DNA from: Kastovskya adunca ATA6-11-RM4
GTDB lineage: Bacteria > Cyanobacteriota > Cyanobacteriia > Cyanobacteriales > Coleofasciculaceae
Length of the DNA stretch: 64,000 bases
Direction of reading: 5' to 3'
Assembly (NCBI GenBank): GCA_019359445.1
Contig: JAHHHJ010000014.1
Coordinates: forward strand, 62,001 to 126,000
Shown here: positions 43,408 through 52,369 of the stretch, in pieces
How the letters are laid out: each line of letters starts with the position of its first letter
How positions within the stretch are numbered: the stretch's first letter is position 1
Notes under the pieces: generated by a model
The model's database searches: none
What the model was told of the DNA's origin: nothing
What the model saw: only the letters and a program-made list of their open reading frames with translations
Position numbers and translations under genes: made by a program

Positions 43408-45096
43408 TTATTCTTCAGTTGAATCCTCAGTCTTCGCTGAGTCTGGAGACTCAGGAGAGTTCTGTAGCTCAGGAGAGTTCTGCGGCTCAGGGGCATTTAT
43501 TGGTGCCGGAGCGTTCCGTGGTGCTGGAGAGTTCTGTGGTTCAGGAGCGTTTCTTGGTGCTGGAGAGTTCCTGGGTGCTGGAGAGTTCTGTGGTTCAGGA
43601 GCGTTTCTTGGTGCTGGAGAGTTCCTGGGTTCAGGAGAGTTCCTGGGTTCAGGAGAGTTCCTGGGTTCAGGAGCGTTCCTTGGTGCTGGAGCGTTCCTTG
43701 GTGCTGGAGCGTTCCTTGGTGCTGGAGCGTTCCTTGGTTCAGGAGAATTCCGTGGTGCCGGAGAGTTCCTTGGTTCAGGAGAATTCCGTGGTTCAGGAGA
43801 ATTCCTTGGTGCCGGAGAGTTCCGTGGCTCAGGAGAATTCCTTGGTGCCGGAGATTCAGGAGTGTCTTGTGCCTCACGGGTGTCTTCGGAAATGCTGATA
43901 GCAGGACAAACTTCCTTGTTGTACTTAAAATCAACACTTACCCGATAGGCTTGTGGCTCGCCCGTTTTATTGTCAAAACTACGAGAATTAATTTGCTGAC
44001 GAGCTTGGTCATTGAGAAGGGGATACTTTGAACTCCGGATTAAATCCACCTCACCAATCGGTTTCCCATTGGCACCCACCATCACACCATAGACAGCCGT
44101 ACCTTCTAACTTCTTGAGGCAGGCAGTTTTGGGGTAGTTGCCAACAAAACTTACAAATTCGGGTTTTGCTTGTTCTACTTTTACCGCCCAAGCTACATAA
44201 TTTCTCTGGGCTTCCTCTCGGCTGGTATTGCTGGTGTCTTCTCTAAGACCTTCTCTTAGCTGCCGTTGTTCTGCACGCAGTGCGTCTACCTTGGACTGCC
44301 GATACTGAGCAACCGTCATGGGAGTTTGAGACGGTGATGGTGATGGACTGGCGTTATCAGAGGGCGAGGGAGTTAGGGAACGACTAGCACTATCAGAGGG
44401 CGAGGGAGTTAAGAAAGGAATCGCATTATCAGAAGGCGGGGGAGCCAGGACAGGAGTCCGGCTAGGGAAAACGAAGGGAGTAACCGTCCCTTGGGAACCA
44501 CGCGAGAGGTTGGAAGGAGGAGACTGAGGGGGCGAAAAATCAGGAGGCAGGGACGGCAGTCTGCCAGGAGACACAGATGGCAACGAGTTAAAGGACAGTG
44601 GCGGTAAATTCCTTGATGATGACCGCGCTTGAGGTAGTCGGCTTGACTGACGAGGCAGACTAGAGAAACTTGGAGTCTGACGCCGAGCTAGGCTTTGGCG
44701 GGGAATGCGAGTGGAAGTGGAGGGTATGGAGAACTCGCTTCTGCGGGGTGGAGGGAGGATGGACAAGTCGTAGAGACCGGAGTCCTTCGGCAGTGGTGGC
44801 AAGGAGGCAGAAAAAGACGGCGGCAAGGACGGCAAAGTCGGATTCTGATTCGGTGTAGGAAGTGTCGGCAGTGCTAAGGGGGGAGGGGCTGCTTGCGGTA
44901 AGCGGCTTTGTTCTGTGGGGGATAACTCTAGCAGTTGCACTGTGCGCCGTGCTCCGGGGTCTTCTTTTGAAAAGAGAGGCAACGTGGGCAGTGCCAGTGC
45001 TAAAAGCCCATGGATGCCGACAGAAGCTATGGCAGCAATACCACTCGGCTCACGTAATTTTGCAGGAATGCTCTTGAAGAAGGAAGCGTAGGACAT
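43408..45096 (-). CDS. TonB-like energy-transducer protein with 18-bp-repeat tail
   Basis: 562 residues from MSYASFFKSIPAKLREPSGI (45096); the longer frame to 45141 adds 15 residues without support. One TM helix (about 22-44) is followed by a long Pro/Ser-rich spacer, then a TonB C-terminal-like domain near residues 330-400 (CLKKLEGTAVYGVMVGANGK, IGEVDLIRSSKYPLL). After that, where TonB normally ends, come about 22 copies of a hexapeptide P-[AE]-P-R/Q-N-[SA], encoded by an 18-bp repeat (43453-43848), and the acidic end AKTEDSTEE. It may pair with ExbD at 32516. Frames on the opposite strand of the repeat are artefacts. Confidence 0.8.
   Translation of the reverse strand: MSYASFFKSIPAKLREPSGIAAIASVGIHGLLALALPTLPLFSKEDPGARRTVQLLELSPTEQSRLPQAAPPPLALPTLPTPNQNPTLPSLPPSFSASLPPLPKDSGLYDLSILPPPRRSEFSIPSTSTRIPRQSLARRQTPSFSSLPRQSSRLPQARSSSRNLPPLSFNSLPSVSPGRLPSLPPDFSPPQSPPSNLSRGSQGTVTPFVFPSRTPVLAPPPSDNAIPFLTPSPSDSASRSLTPSPSDNASPSPSPSQTPMTVAQYRQSKVDALRAEQRQLREGLREDTSNTSREEAQRNYVAWAVKVEQAKPEFVSFVGNYPKTACLKKLEGTAVYGVMVGANGKPIGEVDLIRSSKYPLLNDQARQQINSRSFDNKTGEPQAYRVSVDFKYNKEVCPAISISEDTREAQDTPESPAPRNSPEPRNSPAPRNSPEPRNSPEPRNSPAPRNSPEPRNAPAPRNAPAPRNAPAPRNAPEPRNSPEPRNSPEPRNSPAPRNAPEPQNSPAPRNSPAPRNAPEPQNSPAPRNAPAPINAPEPQNSPELQNSPESPDSAKTEDSTEE
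43453..43848. repeat. 18-bp tandem repeat, about 22 units
   Basis: On the minus strand it encodes (A/E)P(R/Q)N(S/A)P units. On the plus strand the same DNA reads as GAGEFLGSGAFLGAGxF and ESSxVQERFLVLESS, both open because the unit length is a multiple of three. Unit-to-unit variation is mostly at E/A, S/A and R/Q positions, so slippage and drift are both recent and in frame. Confidence 0.9.
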
Positions 45097-45286
45097 AGCA
45101 GGTACGATAAGCTTTGTTGCTGGTAACCCGAAAAAAATCAAGTCAAGAGGTTTAATGCGATCGCGTTATGATGCATTTCAAACTTTTAATGATAGTCTCA
45201 GCCGTTCTAGAACGGACTGATATAGTTGCCAATTTTTTAGCTGGCTGGTGCTGAAATAACACTGATAGAAAAGCCGTTGAGCGATA

Positions 45287-46018
45287 TCAAGAAAAGTTAA
45301 GGACAAGCGTCTGAGTTACTTGCACAATCAACAGAGAAAAGTAGGGTAGTTTCAAGTGAGGGCGATCGCGTAAGTTGGAGTAGATGACCTGATTGGGTAA
45401 AGTCGCCCGCTCCACCACAAAGGCGGTTTCTAATAGCTGATGCTTCTGCAACACTTCCCACACCTGCTCGTAAACCGAACTTACCTTCATTAGTACCACT
45501 ACATCTGCCCAATCCAGAGCTGTTTCCAATTCTGCAACCGCATACAGTGCTGGCAGCACCACCAACCGCTGAGAACGCACCGTCAACGGCACCCCCAAAG
45601 CCGCTACGGCTGCCATTGGAGAACACACCCCCGGCACTGCTTGCACCACACACTCCGGATGCAACTCTTGCAGGGTCTGCGCCAAATAAGTAAATGTACT
45701 GTAAAAACTGACATCCCCTTCACAGGCAAACGCTACATCTTGCCCTTGCTGGAGATAGTGCCAAACTTCCTCAGCTGCCACCCGCCATGCCTGAGTCAGC
45801 AGCTCCTCATCCTGCACATAGGGAAACATTAACGGCAGTTGCTGCTGTTCCTCTCTCAGCCACGGCATAACAATACACTGCGCTACCCCTGGTTTCCCCT
45901 GAATACCCGCCGGGAAAGCCACAATCGGCACGCGCTGGAGCAAGCGCAAACCTTTGAGAGTAATTAACTCCGGGTCGCCCGGCCCCACACTAATTCCAAA
46001 TAAAGTTCCAATTTGCAC
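45287..46018 (-). CDS. cobI: Precorrin-2 C20-methyltransferase CobI/CbiL
   Basis: 243 residues of the SAM-dependent tetrapyrrole methylase fold. The first loop is GTLFGISVGPGDPELITLKG (3-22). Then come VAFACEGDVSFYSTF (about 93-107), VVQAVPGVCSPMAA and VVVLMKVSSVYEQVW. It methylates C20 of precorrin-2 (or cobalt-precorrin-2) in the cobalamin pathway. A second B12 gene, cbiB, is at 54388; they are not linked. No cobalamin riboswitch was recognised in front of either. Confidence 0.9.
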   Translation of the reverse strand: MQIGTLFGISVGPGDPELITLKGLRLLQRVPIVAFPAGIQGKPGVAQCIVMPWLREEQQQLPLMFPYVQDEELLTQAWRVAAEEVWHYLQQGQDVAFACEGDVSFYSTFTYLAQTLQELHPECVVQAVPGVCSPMAAVAALGVPLTVRSQRLVVLPALYAVAELETALDWADVVVLMKVSSVYEQVWEVLQKHQLLETAFVVERATLPNQVIYSNLRDRPHLKLPYFSLLIVQVTQTLVLNFS

Positions 46019-46301
46019 AACTTTGATTCAAATTCTCCCCAACGTAACCGAACAGACCGCAATCGGTAGTCTGACTCAAAAACAGAAATTAAATGCTAAG
46101 ACCTTTAATTTTAATTGGCACAAGTGCTTAGTTTAGAGAGATGAGGAGAAGCGATAACCCCTAACCTCTCATACTTCATCCTTTCTCCCCTACTCACCGA
46201 CTCAGCACTCACCGACTCAGGACTCCCTTCACTCTTCATTCCCCACTTGCGATCGCTAGGTCGGTGCGTAATGCTGGGTTTAAAACGCAACGTAGAAATC
46301 A
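46019..46301. repeat. Intergenic region, 283 bp, with STRR-type motifs
   Basis: Between cobI and the hydrolase gene. It contains TTCATCC, CTCACCGACTCAGCACTCAC and GGACTCCC motifs, a degenerate set of the same family as at 37226 and 52404 (about 46140-46240), and a HIP1-like site near 46250. No gene is seen. Confidence 0.5.
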
Positions 46302-46997
46302 ATGTTACCGATCGTCATCTTACCGGGCTACTTTGCCGGAGCGACTGAATATTTAGAGTTAGAAAAATCTCTGAGGGAGCGAGGCTTTCCCACCACCACA
46401 GTACCCCTACGACGTGGCGATTGGTTTCCTACGGTTGGCGGACGCTCAATGGTGCCGATTTTGCGGCAAATCGATCGCACTGTGCAACACATGCTTTCAT
46501 CTCACAACGCCTCGCAAGTGAACTTAATCGCCCACTCCGCAGGCGGTTGGATTGCCCGGATTTACCTAGGAGAAAAACCCTATGACATCCACGGCGACAT
46601 GTCTGAGGAGGGATTGTGGAATTCTCGTTCTCGCGTTGCCAAGCTAGTCACCTTGGGAACTCCCCATATAAGCCAGGAACGCTGGACAAAACGCAATCTC
46701 AATTTTGTCAATAATAACTATCCAGGGGCATTTTATCCCGACGTACAGTATGTCTGTGTTGCGGGTAAAGCGATTTTCGGAAAGCAACGTCCAGGTCACT
46801 GGTTAGCCTACAACAGTTACCGTTTAACCTGTGGCGTGGGTAACTGCTGGGGAGATGGCATCACGCCCATTGTAGCCGCCCATTTAGACGGAGCAATTAA
46901 TCTTACCTTAGATGATGTCTTACACTCTCCTAGACGCACTGGAATTTGGTACGGTTCGGATGCTCCTTTGCAGGAGTGGGTGTCTTATTTGGCATAA
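46302..46997 (+). CDS. Alpha/beta hydrolase (lipase-like)
   Basis: 231 residues. The beginning MLPIVILPGYFAGATEYLEL is a lipase-type oxyanion strand. The nucleophile elbow is LIAHSAGGW (Ser in AHSAG, about 76-84), and GDGITPIVAAHLDGA near residue 185 supplies the Asp and His. It resembles cyanobacterial PGAP1-like or lipase family proteins. No signal peptide or TM is present. Substrate unknown, likely a lipid or ester. Confidence 0.8.
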   Translation: MLPIVILPGYFAGATEYLELEKSLRERGFPTTTVPLRRGDWFPTVGGRSMVPILRQIDRTVQHMLSSHNASQVNLIAHSAGGWIARIYLGEKPYDIHGDMSEEGLWNSRSRVAKLVTLGTPHISQERWTKRNLNFVNNNYPGAFYPDVQYVCVAGKAIFGKQRPGHWLAYNSYRLTCGVGNCWGDGITPIVAAHLDGAINLTLDDVLHSPRRTGIWYGSDAPLQEWVSYLA

Positions 46998-47026
46998 AGG
47001 GTGAAGAGAGTCCTGAGTCGGCAAGA

Positions 47027-47200
47027 AAGTATGAAGGGTGAAGTATGAAGGGTGAAGTATGAAGGGTGAGGTATGAAGGGTGAGGTATGAAGGGTGAAGT
47101 ATGAAGGGTGAAATAGGCGATTGGAGTAATGGCTAATCGTCATCGATTTTTCTCTCCCTCGCACCCCTGCACCCCTGCACCCCTGCACCCCTGCTCCCCA
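47027..47200. repeat. STRR array: six 14-bp units plus GCACCCCT octamers
   Basis: 47027-47110 is six tandem copies of AAGTATGAAGGGTG (two with AGG instead of AAG), that is, alternating GAAGTAT and GAAGGGT heptamers. After a 50-bp spacer, 47161-47200 has four GCACCCCT units. The gap between the two flanking genes (46998-47301) holds nothing else. Confidence 0.8.
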
Positions 47201-47301
47201 TCACCTCTTCCTTAGTGAATAGGCTTTAAGAACCATGGTCTTTCTAGATACCTTCGTTAGCTTGTAAAGAGATGTAAACAAAACTTTACAAATCAAAGGC
47301 T

Positions 47302-47991
47302 ATGAATAGCGCACGCTACAGATTTATTCTGCAACGCCTGGCAACGATTCTATCAGTCTCGATTCTGGCTCTGAGTGTTACAGCAGGGGTGACTGGTATT
47401 CTGATTGCTTTTTTCTACGAGCCGACAGCAGGAGGGGCGTATGAGTCTCTGCGACGTATCAGTGAAGAAATTCCAAGTGGCGGGTTGATTCGGGATGTTC
47501 ACAACATCGCCGGAAATTGGGTAATTGGTATTGCTCTAATTCAGATGGTGGTGATGTTTTTGGGGCGTCAGTTCCGTACCAGTTGGTTAATTGCCTGGAT
47601 TAGCGGCATTGTACTCATCTTGAATGCGATCGCATTAGGTTGGACAGCCATGCTTCTGAGCTGGACTCAGGAAGGCTACTGGCGCTTAAAAATTGAGTTG
47701 GGCACCATCGAAGAACTACCTGTGATTGGGAATCAGCTTCGAGACATCCTTACAGGTGGAGGTGGTGTCGGGACAACCAGCGTAGAACACTTCTACACGC
47801 TGCATAGTTACATTTTGTCAGTCGGCGCGATCGCCCTCGCCATCATCCATTTAGGAGGACTCGTCTTGCAAGAAACCGCAGCCAAACGGCTTCAGAGCAA
47901 CCTAGCAGCAATCCTTGCAGCTTCAGAGTCATTAGATCAACAAAATGCCACCAGTACAGACCGCAATTTTACAGGTAGTAAAACTCACTAA
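47302..47991 (+). CDS. Cytochrome b6-like protein with altered heme ligands
   Basis: 229 residues, four TM segments. It aligns by eye with cytochrome b6: FFYEPTAGGAYESLRRI corresponds to FYYKPTVTEAYASVQYI, GLIRDVHNIAGNWVIG to LIRSVHRWS, GYWRLKIELGTIEELPVIGN to [20 protein letters not shown], and EHFYTLHSYILSVGAIALAI ending in IH to FYSLH...LMH. The His of RDVH (first bp ligand), TLHS and IIH are present, but the position 14 residues after the first His is Gln, where b6 has His. The Cys that binds heme ci is also absent. It is therefore not a normal b6f subunit. It has a C-terminal 30-residue tail instead of fusion to subunit IV. Function unknown. Confidence 0.8.
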   Translation: MNSARYRFILQRLATILSVSILALSVTAGVTGILIAFFYEPTAGGAYESLRRISEEIPSGGLIRDVHNIAGNWVIGIALIQMVVMFLGRQFRTSWLIAWISGIVLILNAIALGWTAMLLSWTQEGYWRLKIELGTIEELPVIGNQLRDILTGGGGVGTTSVEHFYTLHSYILSVGAIALAIIHLGGLVLQETAAKRLQSNLAAILAASESLDQQNATSTDRNFTGSKTH

Positions 47992-48032
47992 CATCATTGC
48001 CCCAGGTTTCAACCCTGTGGGCAAAGAGTTGT

Positions 48033-49958
48033 TCAAGAGACAATTTCCTCAATTGCTGCATCAGAGATAGGACAAGAAATCGGAACTTCTTCCACTTCCG
48101 GCAACTTTTCTAAGGCAAGGCGCGATGAGGTATTTCCTCCAGATAAGCGTTTTAACAACTTTGGTCTGGGATCGTGAAGCAGGTAAATAATTTGATCCCC
48201 TATCTGCCAATCTTCAGTTGCAGGGACTACTTGAAATCGTGAGTCCCGTTCCACCAGCAAGGGTAGAAGTTCTCCTGAACGAATCAAGGCGCGTAAATGG
48301 GCTTGTTGGAAGGCAAATCCTGGCTCTCTAAGCGATGTTGTACCCAGTTTTACTTGCCCATCAGAAAGATATTGGTTCCAGGCTTTAATTGGCAGTTGGG
48401 GAATGAAAGCTTGACCGACTTTTGTCTTATTTAGGGCAGGACTGGCTTGGCGATCGCGAGGAAATACTGCCAGCACTCGCGGCGTCTGAAACTCCTCAGC
48501 CGCCCGTTGCGCTAACACAAGATTCACCTCACCATTATTAGTCATTGCCAGGAAAGTCCCCATCGACTCCAATCCGGCTTCTTCCAACACATCAATATCT
48601 AATCCGCTACTTTGAAAAACCCGTAGATTTTCCTTTTCGGCTTGCTTACAAGCTTCCGGATCGGTGTCGATGAGTACAGCTGTCTCGCCTCGTTCTTGGA
48701 ATAAGCGAGCAATCAGACGGCTCAAGGGATTACACCCAATAATCACCGCCCCGCTTGCTTTTTCCTCTGGATTGAGTTGCAACCATTTCGCCACCCAACG
48801 CGCTGTTAATCCTTGGATAAATACCGTCATCATAATGGTGAGGAAGACCAACGCTTTAATCGAATCACCACCATTGATACCCCGGTCAGTCAGGATAATA
48901 GCAAACAGGGACGCCACAGAAGCACTGACAATTCCTTTGGGAGCCACCCAAGACAAAAACAGCTTTTGCCGTAAATTCATCCCACTATTCCACGTACACA
49001 AACTGATGCTGATGGGTCGCACCACAAACATCAGCGTGAATACGGTGAACACACTGCCGCGACCCAATGCGAAAATACTCGCAATAGATAAATCCGCCGA
49101 CAGCAAAATGAACAGAACCGAGACACCGAGAACAGTCAACTGACCTTTAAATCGACGCAGTAAACGCTCTTCGGGAATCGCAGAGCCTCTCAGGACAATA
49201 CCCGCCACCACCGTCGCCATCAGCCCAGATTCACTGCGAATCATCTGAGCTAACCCAAACAACCCCCACAACCCTGCCAGAACCACTAAATTTTTCAGGT
49301 CTTCTGACAAAAATTTGGCACGCTTGAGAAAGAAACCCAATAACCAGCCACCACTGATACCGATTCCTACTCCCAGCCCCAGTCGGATCAGCAGACCACT
49401 AGCCGCCACGATCGGCCCAGCGTCGCTGTTGACAATCGTGTCCAGCACAACGACGGCTAGAATCGCTCCTACCGGATCGATTAAGACGCCTTCTCCCTCT
49501 AAAAGGGTGGCAACTTGGCTATCGACCTTCACTTGTTTGAGCAAGGGACTAATGACGGTGGGGCCCGTGACAACCACCAAAGAGGCGTAGAGAAAGGCAA
49601 TTGACCAGGGAAATTCTCCCAACCAGTGGGCTGCCATTCCTCCGCCCAGTAGGGTGATCAGCGTTCCTATGGTCACGAGATTGCGGAGGCTGCCGGAAAC
49701 CTTACCCAACGCTCGCAGTTCTAGGTTAAGTCCACCCTCAAACAAAATTACTGCCACAGCAAGAGCAACAATTACCTCCAAGCCTGTTCCTAAGAGTTGG
49801 GGGTGTAAAATACCGAGTCCATCGGGCCCTAACAAAACGCCAAATAGCAATAAAAAGACGATGCTAGGCACTTGTAGGTATTCGGCGATGACTTGGGCAC
49901 TGATGCCTGCAAGAACGGCGATTACTATCTGCAAGGTCAGTTCAAACGATCCTTCCAT
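48033..49958 (-). CDS. CPA1-type Na+/H+ or K+/H+ antiporter with TrkA-N-like tail
   Basis: 641 residues. About 12 TM segments occupy 1-395, with ILFEGGLNLELRALG, LVVVTGPTVISPLLKQ, EGEGVLIDPVGAILAVVVLD and WVAPKGIVSASVASL matching the CPA1/NhaP transporter core (D in IDPVG as likely ion-binding site). The soluble end has a Rossmann-like RCK/TrkA-N module (about 405-515, VIIGCNPLSRLIARLFQERG, VLIDTDPEA) and a TrkA-C-like part, so it is likely regulated by nucleotide. It probably controls salt and pH homeostasis. Lone gene. Confidence 0.9.
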   Translation of the reverse strand: MEGSFELTLQIVIAVLAGISAQVIAEYLQVPSIVFLLLFGVLLGPDGLGILHPQLLGTGLEVIVALAVAVILFEGGLNLELRALGKVSGSLRNLVTIGTLITLLGGGMAAHWLGEFPWSIAFLYASLVVVTGPTVISPLLKQVKVDSQVATLLEGEGVLIDPVGAILAVVVLDTIVNSDAGPIVAASGLLIRLGLGVGIGISGGWLLGFFLKRAKFLSEDLKNLVVLAGLWGLFGLAQMIRSESGLMATVVAGIVLRGSAIPEERLLRRFKGQLTVLGVSVLFILLSADLSIASIFALGRGSVFTVFTLMFVVRPISISLCTWNSGMNLRQKLFLSWVAPKGIVSASVASLFAIILTDRGINGGDSIKALVFLTIMMTVFIQGLTARWVAKWLQLNPEEKASGAVIIGCNPLSRLIARLFQERGETAVLIDTDPEACKQAEKENLRVFQSSGLDIDVLEEAGLESMGTFLAMTNNGEVNLVLAQRAAEEFQTPRVLAVFPRDRQASPALNKTKVGQAFIPQLPIKAWNQYLSDGQVKLGTTSLREPGFAFQQAHLRALIRSGELLPLLVERDSRFQVVPATEDWQIGDQIIYLLHDPRPKLLKRLSGGNTSSRLALEKLPEVEEVPISCPISDAAIEEIVS

Positions 49959-50189
49959 ATGCGTTATGGTCGCAAGTGAGCAAGTCCAATCTCATACCTC
50001 AACTTTTTTGCCCAGAGGCAAGGTTTGTTAAGTAAACGGTACAGATGAGGTGGATGATTTGACATTAAAAAGGCGTTATGCCTGTCTCCTAAATAGGGTA
50101 CAACGTTCAACCAGTTTAGGCATTCATACTAGCCTTATCAGAATAGGCGAAGAACAATCTCTCGATATACTTTTATCTAACTTGTTTAA

Positions 50190-50456
50190 TTAACTGTTAT
50201 CAGAACCTCTCTCCATCCGCTTCAATGTGAAGGCTAATTCAAGCGCCGACAAAATTGTTTGAGGTTCATTTGTGTCAAATTTTTCATAAGCCTGAGTTAA
50301 TTTGCTGAATGCCGAGTGATAATTAGCCTGAGGAAGATTTTTTTGATATTGAAGCGGCAGGCGTTGGCGATCGCTCTCCAAGGGCAGCAAGTTGCTTGAG
50401 TTTATTCCGGGTATTCTAGCACTTGCTTTTTTGAGGAACAGTCCACTGCACAACAA
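50190..50456 (-). CDS. Small hypothetical protein (uncertain)
   Basis: 88 codons from a TTG start. The C-terminal 50 residues (NYHSAFSKLTQAYEKFDTNE, ILSALELAFTLKRMERG) look like amphipathic helices with good codon periodicity, but the N-terminus has an odd composition and no strong RBS. The real start may be an internal TTG. No family is recognised; it may be a remnant of a larger gene. Confidence 0.35.
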   Translation of the reverse strand: MLCSGLFLKKASARIPGINSSNLLPLESDRQRLPLQYQKNLPQANYHSAFSKLTQAYEKFDTNEPQTILSALELAFTLKRMERGSDNS

Positions 50457-50749
50457 TTGCTAGTTAGGCTCCCTGCACTACAATCGCGTCAGCGCCAGCA
50501 TTACCGCAGGCTATATTGGTTGAAAATGTTTGGTGTGAAACTGACTCCAAATCTCGGACTACTTTTCACTTCACCGCATCACTTTTTATTAAAACAAATC
50601 CCGTCCAAGCTACGATGACGCTACAAGGTGAGGGAATTTCTCCTTCATAATTGGTTAATGGCAGCGAGCAACTGCTAGTCGGGTGAGTTGAAGACTAAGC
50701 TAAGCCGCCCTTGACAGCAAGTAGCATTCTGGATTGTTGGTAAAGATGG

Positions 50750-52369
50750 ATGAATCGTCAAACATTTGCATGGGGTCGCGCTGGAAATCAAATTCGTCAA
50801 ACGGAACGTTGGATTGATGGGCTGTGGATTGGCGGATTATTCCTAGCGGCGTTGCTGCTAATGGGAATTAATCTGGGGACTCCACCACTGGGAGATTGGC
50901 AAGAAGCAACAGTGGCGTTAGTCGCTCGTGAAATCTGGCGGACTCCAGACCTATCTTGGCAGTGGCTTTACCTCACTCTTAATGGTGTTCCCTATTTTGA
51001 ACACCCGCCACTGTTGCACTGGCTAATTGCTTGGAGTTATGAGATTGGCGGTGTCAATGAGTGGACAACACGCTTGCCAGGGGCGCTCCTCAGTGCGATT
51101 TCGGTGCCATTGCTTTATAAGGTTGGGCGAGAAATTTTCCCCTCCCGTCTGAGCGCCATTTTTTCGGGCTTGGTTTATCTGACGTTGTTGTCTTTTGTTC
51201 GTTATGGCAGGATGGCAATGCCAGAGGGCGCGATGCTGTGCTTTGGGTTGTTGACGGTTTGGTGTGTGTTGCGATCGCGTCGTGACTTACGCTTTTGCCT
51301 AGGGGCAGGATTCGGCTTGGCACTCCTGAGCCTGAGTAAAGGAATTGTCGCGTTGTTCTGGCTGGCGATGGTGCTGGGTTTTCTGGCTTGGGATACCCCG
51401 CGACTGCTCACCTCTGGCTTTTTTTGGAGTGGCTTGATTTTGGGAGGTATGCCAGCGATCGCGTGGTACGCTGCCCAATGGTTCCAATACGGTCAGGAAT
51501 TTTTCAAAGAAGCGGTCGTTAACCACTCTCTGCGGCGCATTTGGGATTCTGTAGAGGATCGCCGCGCTCTGCCCTGGTATTACCTAGGAGAAATCCTTCT
51601 GTATGCAGCCCCTTGGTTGATCTTTTTCCCCTATGGATTACGGCTGGCGTGGGAGGAGCGCAATTGGAGCTGGGGAAAGCTAGTCCTTGTCTGGGCGGTG
51701 AGTTTCTTTGTTGCGATCTCGTTGATGGTAACTAAACTACCCTGGTATATCCTGCCCGTTTATCCTCCCTTGGCACTTGCGGCTGGTGCCAAACTTGCAG
51801 AAACCTGGAATCTGCCGAGTTATCAAACTTATCCTCGCGTCTGGCGCACGGGTTTAATGCTGCTAGCCCTGTGTGGTGTTGCCGGAAGCGTTTATTTTGG
51901 CGTCTTGGACTCAGCAGATCGGTCTTTATCGCTAATTTTTGGCTGCACTGCCTTAACAATGCTCACTGCCGCCTTTTTGGTTGCCCGTCGGGACTCGCAA
52001 TTTATTTTGGTCTTGTTTTGGGGCATGTACGTCTCGTTGCTGCTGTTTATGACCTCTCCCCACTGGCTGTGGAAATCTCAGCAGTCTTACCCTGTTAAAC
52101 AGGTGGCGGGACTGGTTTTGCAAGGTACACCTACGGGAGCGACTGTTTATACGTCTTTTGCCTATGAGCGTCCTTCCCTGAATTTTTATAGCGATCGCAC
52201 AGTCACTCCCGCCTCCAATTCCGAACTGAAACAGTACTGGCAAGACACAGAACCTTACTTCCTCCTGAATATCACCTCTCTTGAACAACTGCACCTAGAA
52301 TCAGTCAGACGAGTTGGTACTGCCTCAGACTGGGTATTAGTGACAAAAGAGACTCAGCCAGGAAGCTAA
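50750..52369 (+). CDS. Glycosyltransferase family 39 (ArnT/PMT-like) membrane protein
   Basis: 539 residues with about 11 TM segments. The first lumenal loop has PPLGDWQEATVALVAREIWR, where other GT-C enzymes carry the DE/EA catalytic pair, then PYFEHPPLLHWLIAWSYEIG and EWTTRLPGALLSAISVPLLY, the hallmark of ArnT-like (PF13231) proteins. These transfer sugars from lipid-phosphate donors to envelope targets. The C-terminal soluble domain (about 440-539) is periplasmic. The target is unknown. It follows a 293-bp gap without features. Confidence 0.9.
   Translation: MNRQTFAWGRAGNQIRQTERWIDGLWIGGLFLAALLLMGINLGTPPLGDWQEATVALVAREIWRTPDLSWQWLYLTLNGVPYFEHPPLLHWLIAWSYEIGGVNEWTTRLPGALLSAISVPLLYKVGREIFPSRLSAIFSGLVYLTLLSFVRYGRMAMPEGAMLCFGLLTVWCVLRSRRDLRFCLGAGFGLALLSLSKGIVALFWLAMVLGFLAWDTPRLLTSGFFWSGLILGGMPAIAWYAAQWFQYGQEFFKEAVVNHSLRRIWDSVEDRRALPWYYLGEILLYAAPWLIFFPYGLRLAWEERNWSWGKLVLVWAVSFFVAISLMVTKLPWYILPVYPPLALAAGAKLAETWNLPSYQTYPRVWRTGLMLLALCGVAGSVYFGVLDSADRSLSLIFGCTALTMLTAAFLVARRDSQFILVLFWGMYVSLLLFMTSPHWLWKSQQSYPVKQVAGLVLQGTPTGATVYTSFAYERPSLNFYSDRTVTPASNSELKQYWQDTEPYFLLNITSLEQLHLESVRRVGTASDWVLVTKETQPGS

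Noticed and set aside
43332-43948. Two plus-strand frames of 188 codons each (repeating GAGEFLG and ESSVVQE patterns)
   Set aside because: They run opposite the TonB-like gene and exist because its 18-bp repeat keeps all frames open; no upstream signals or family resemblance.
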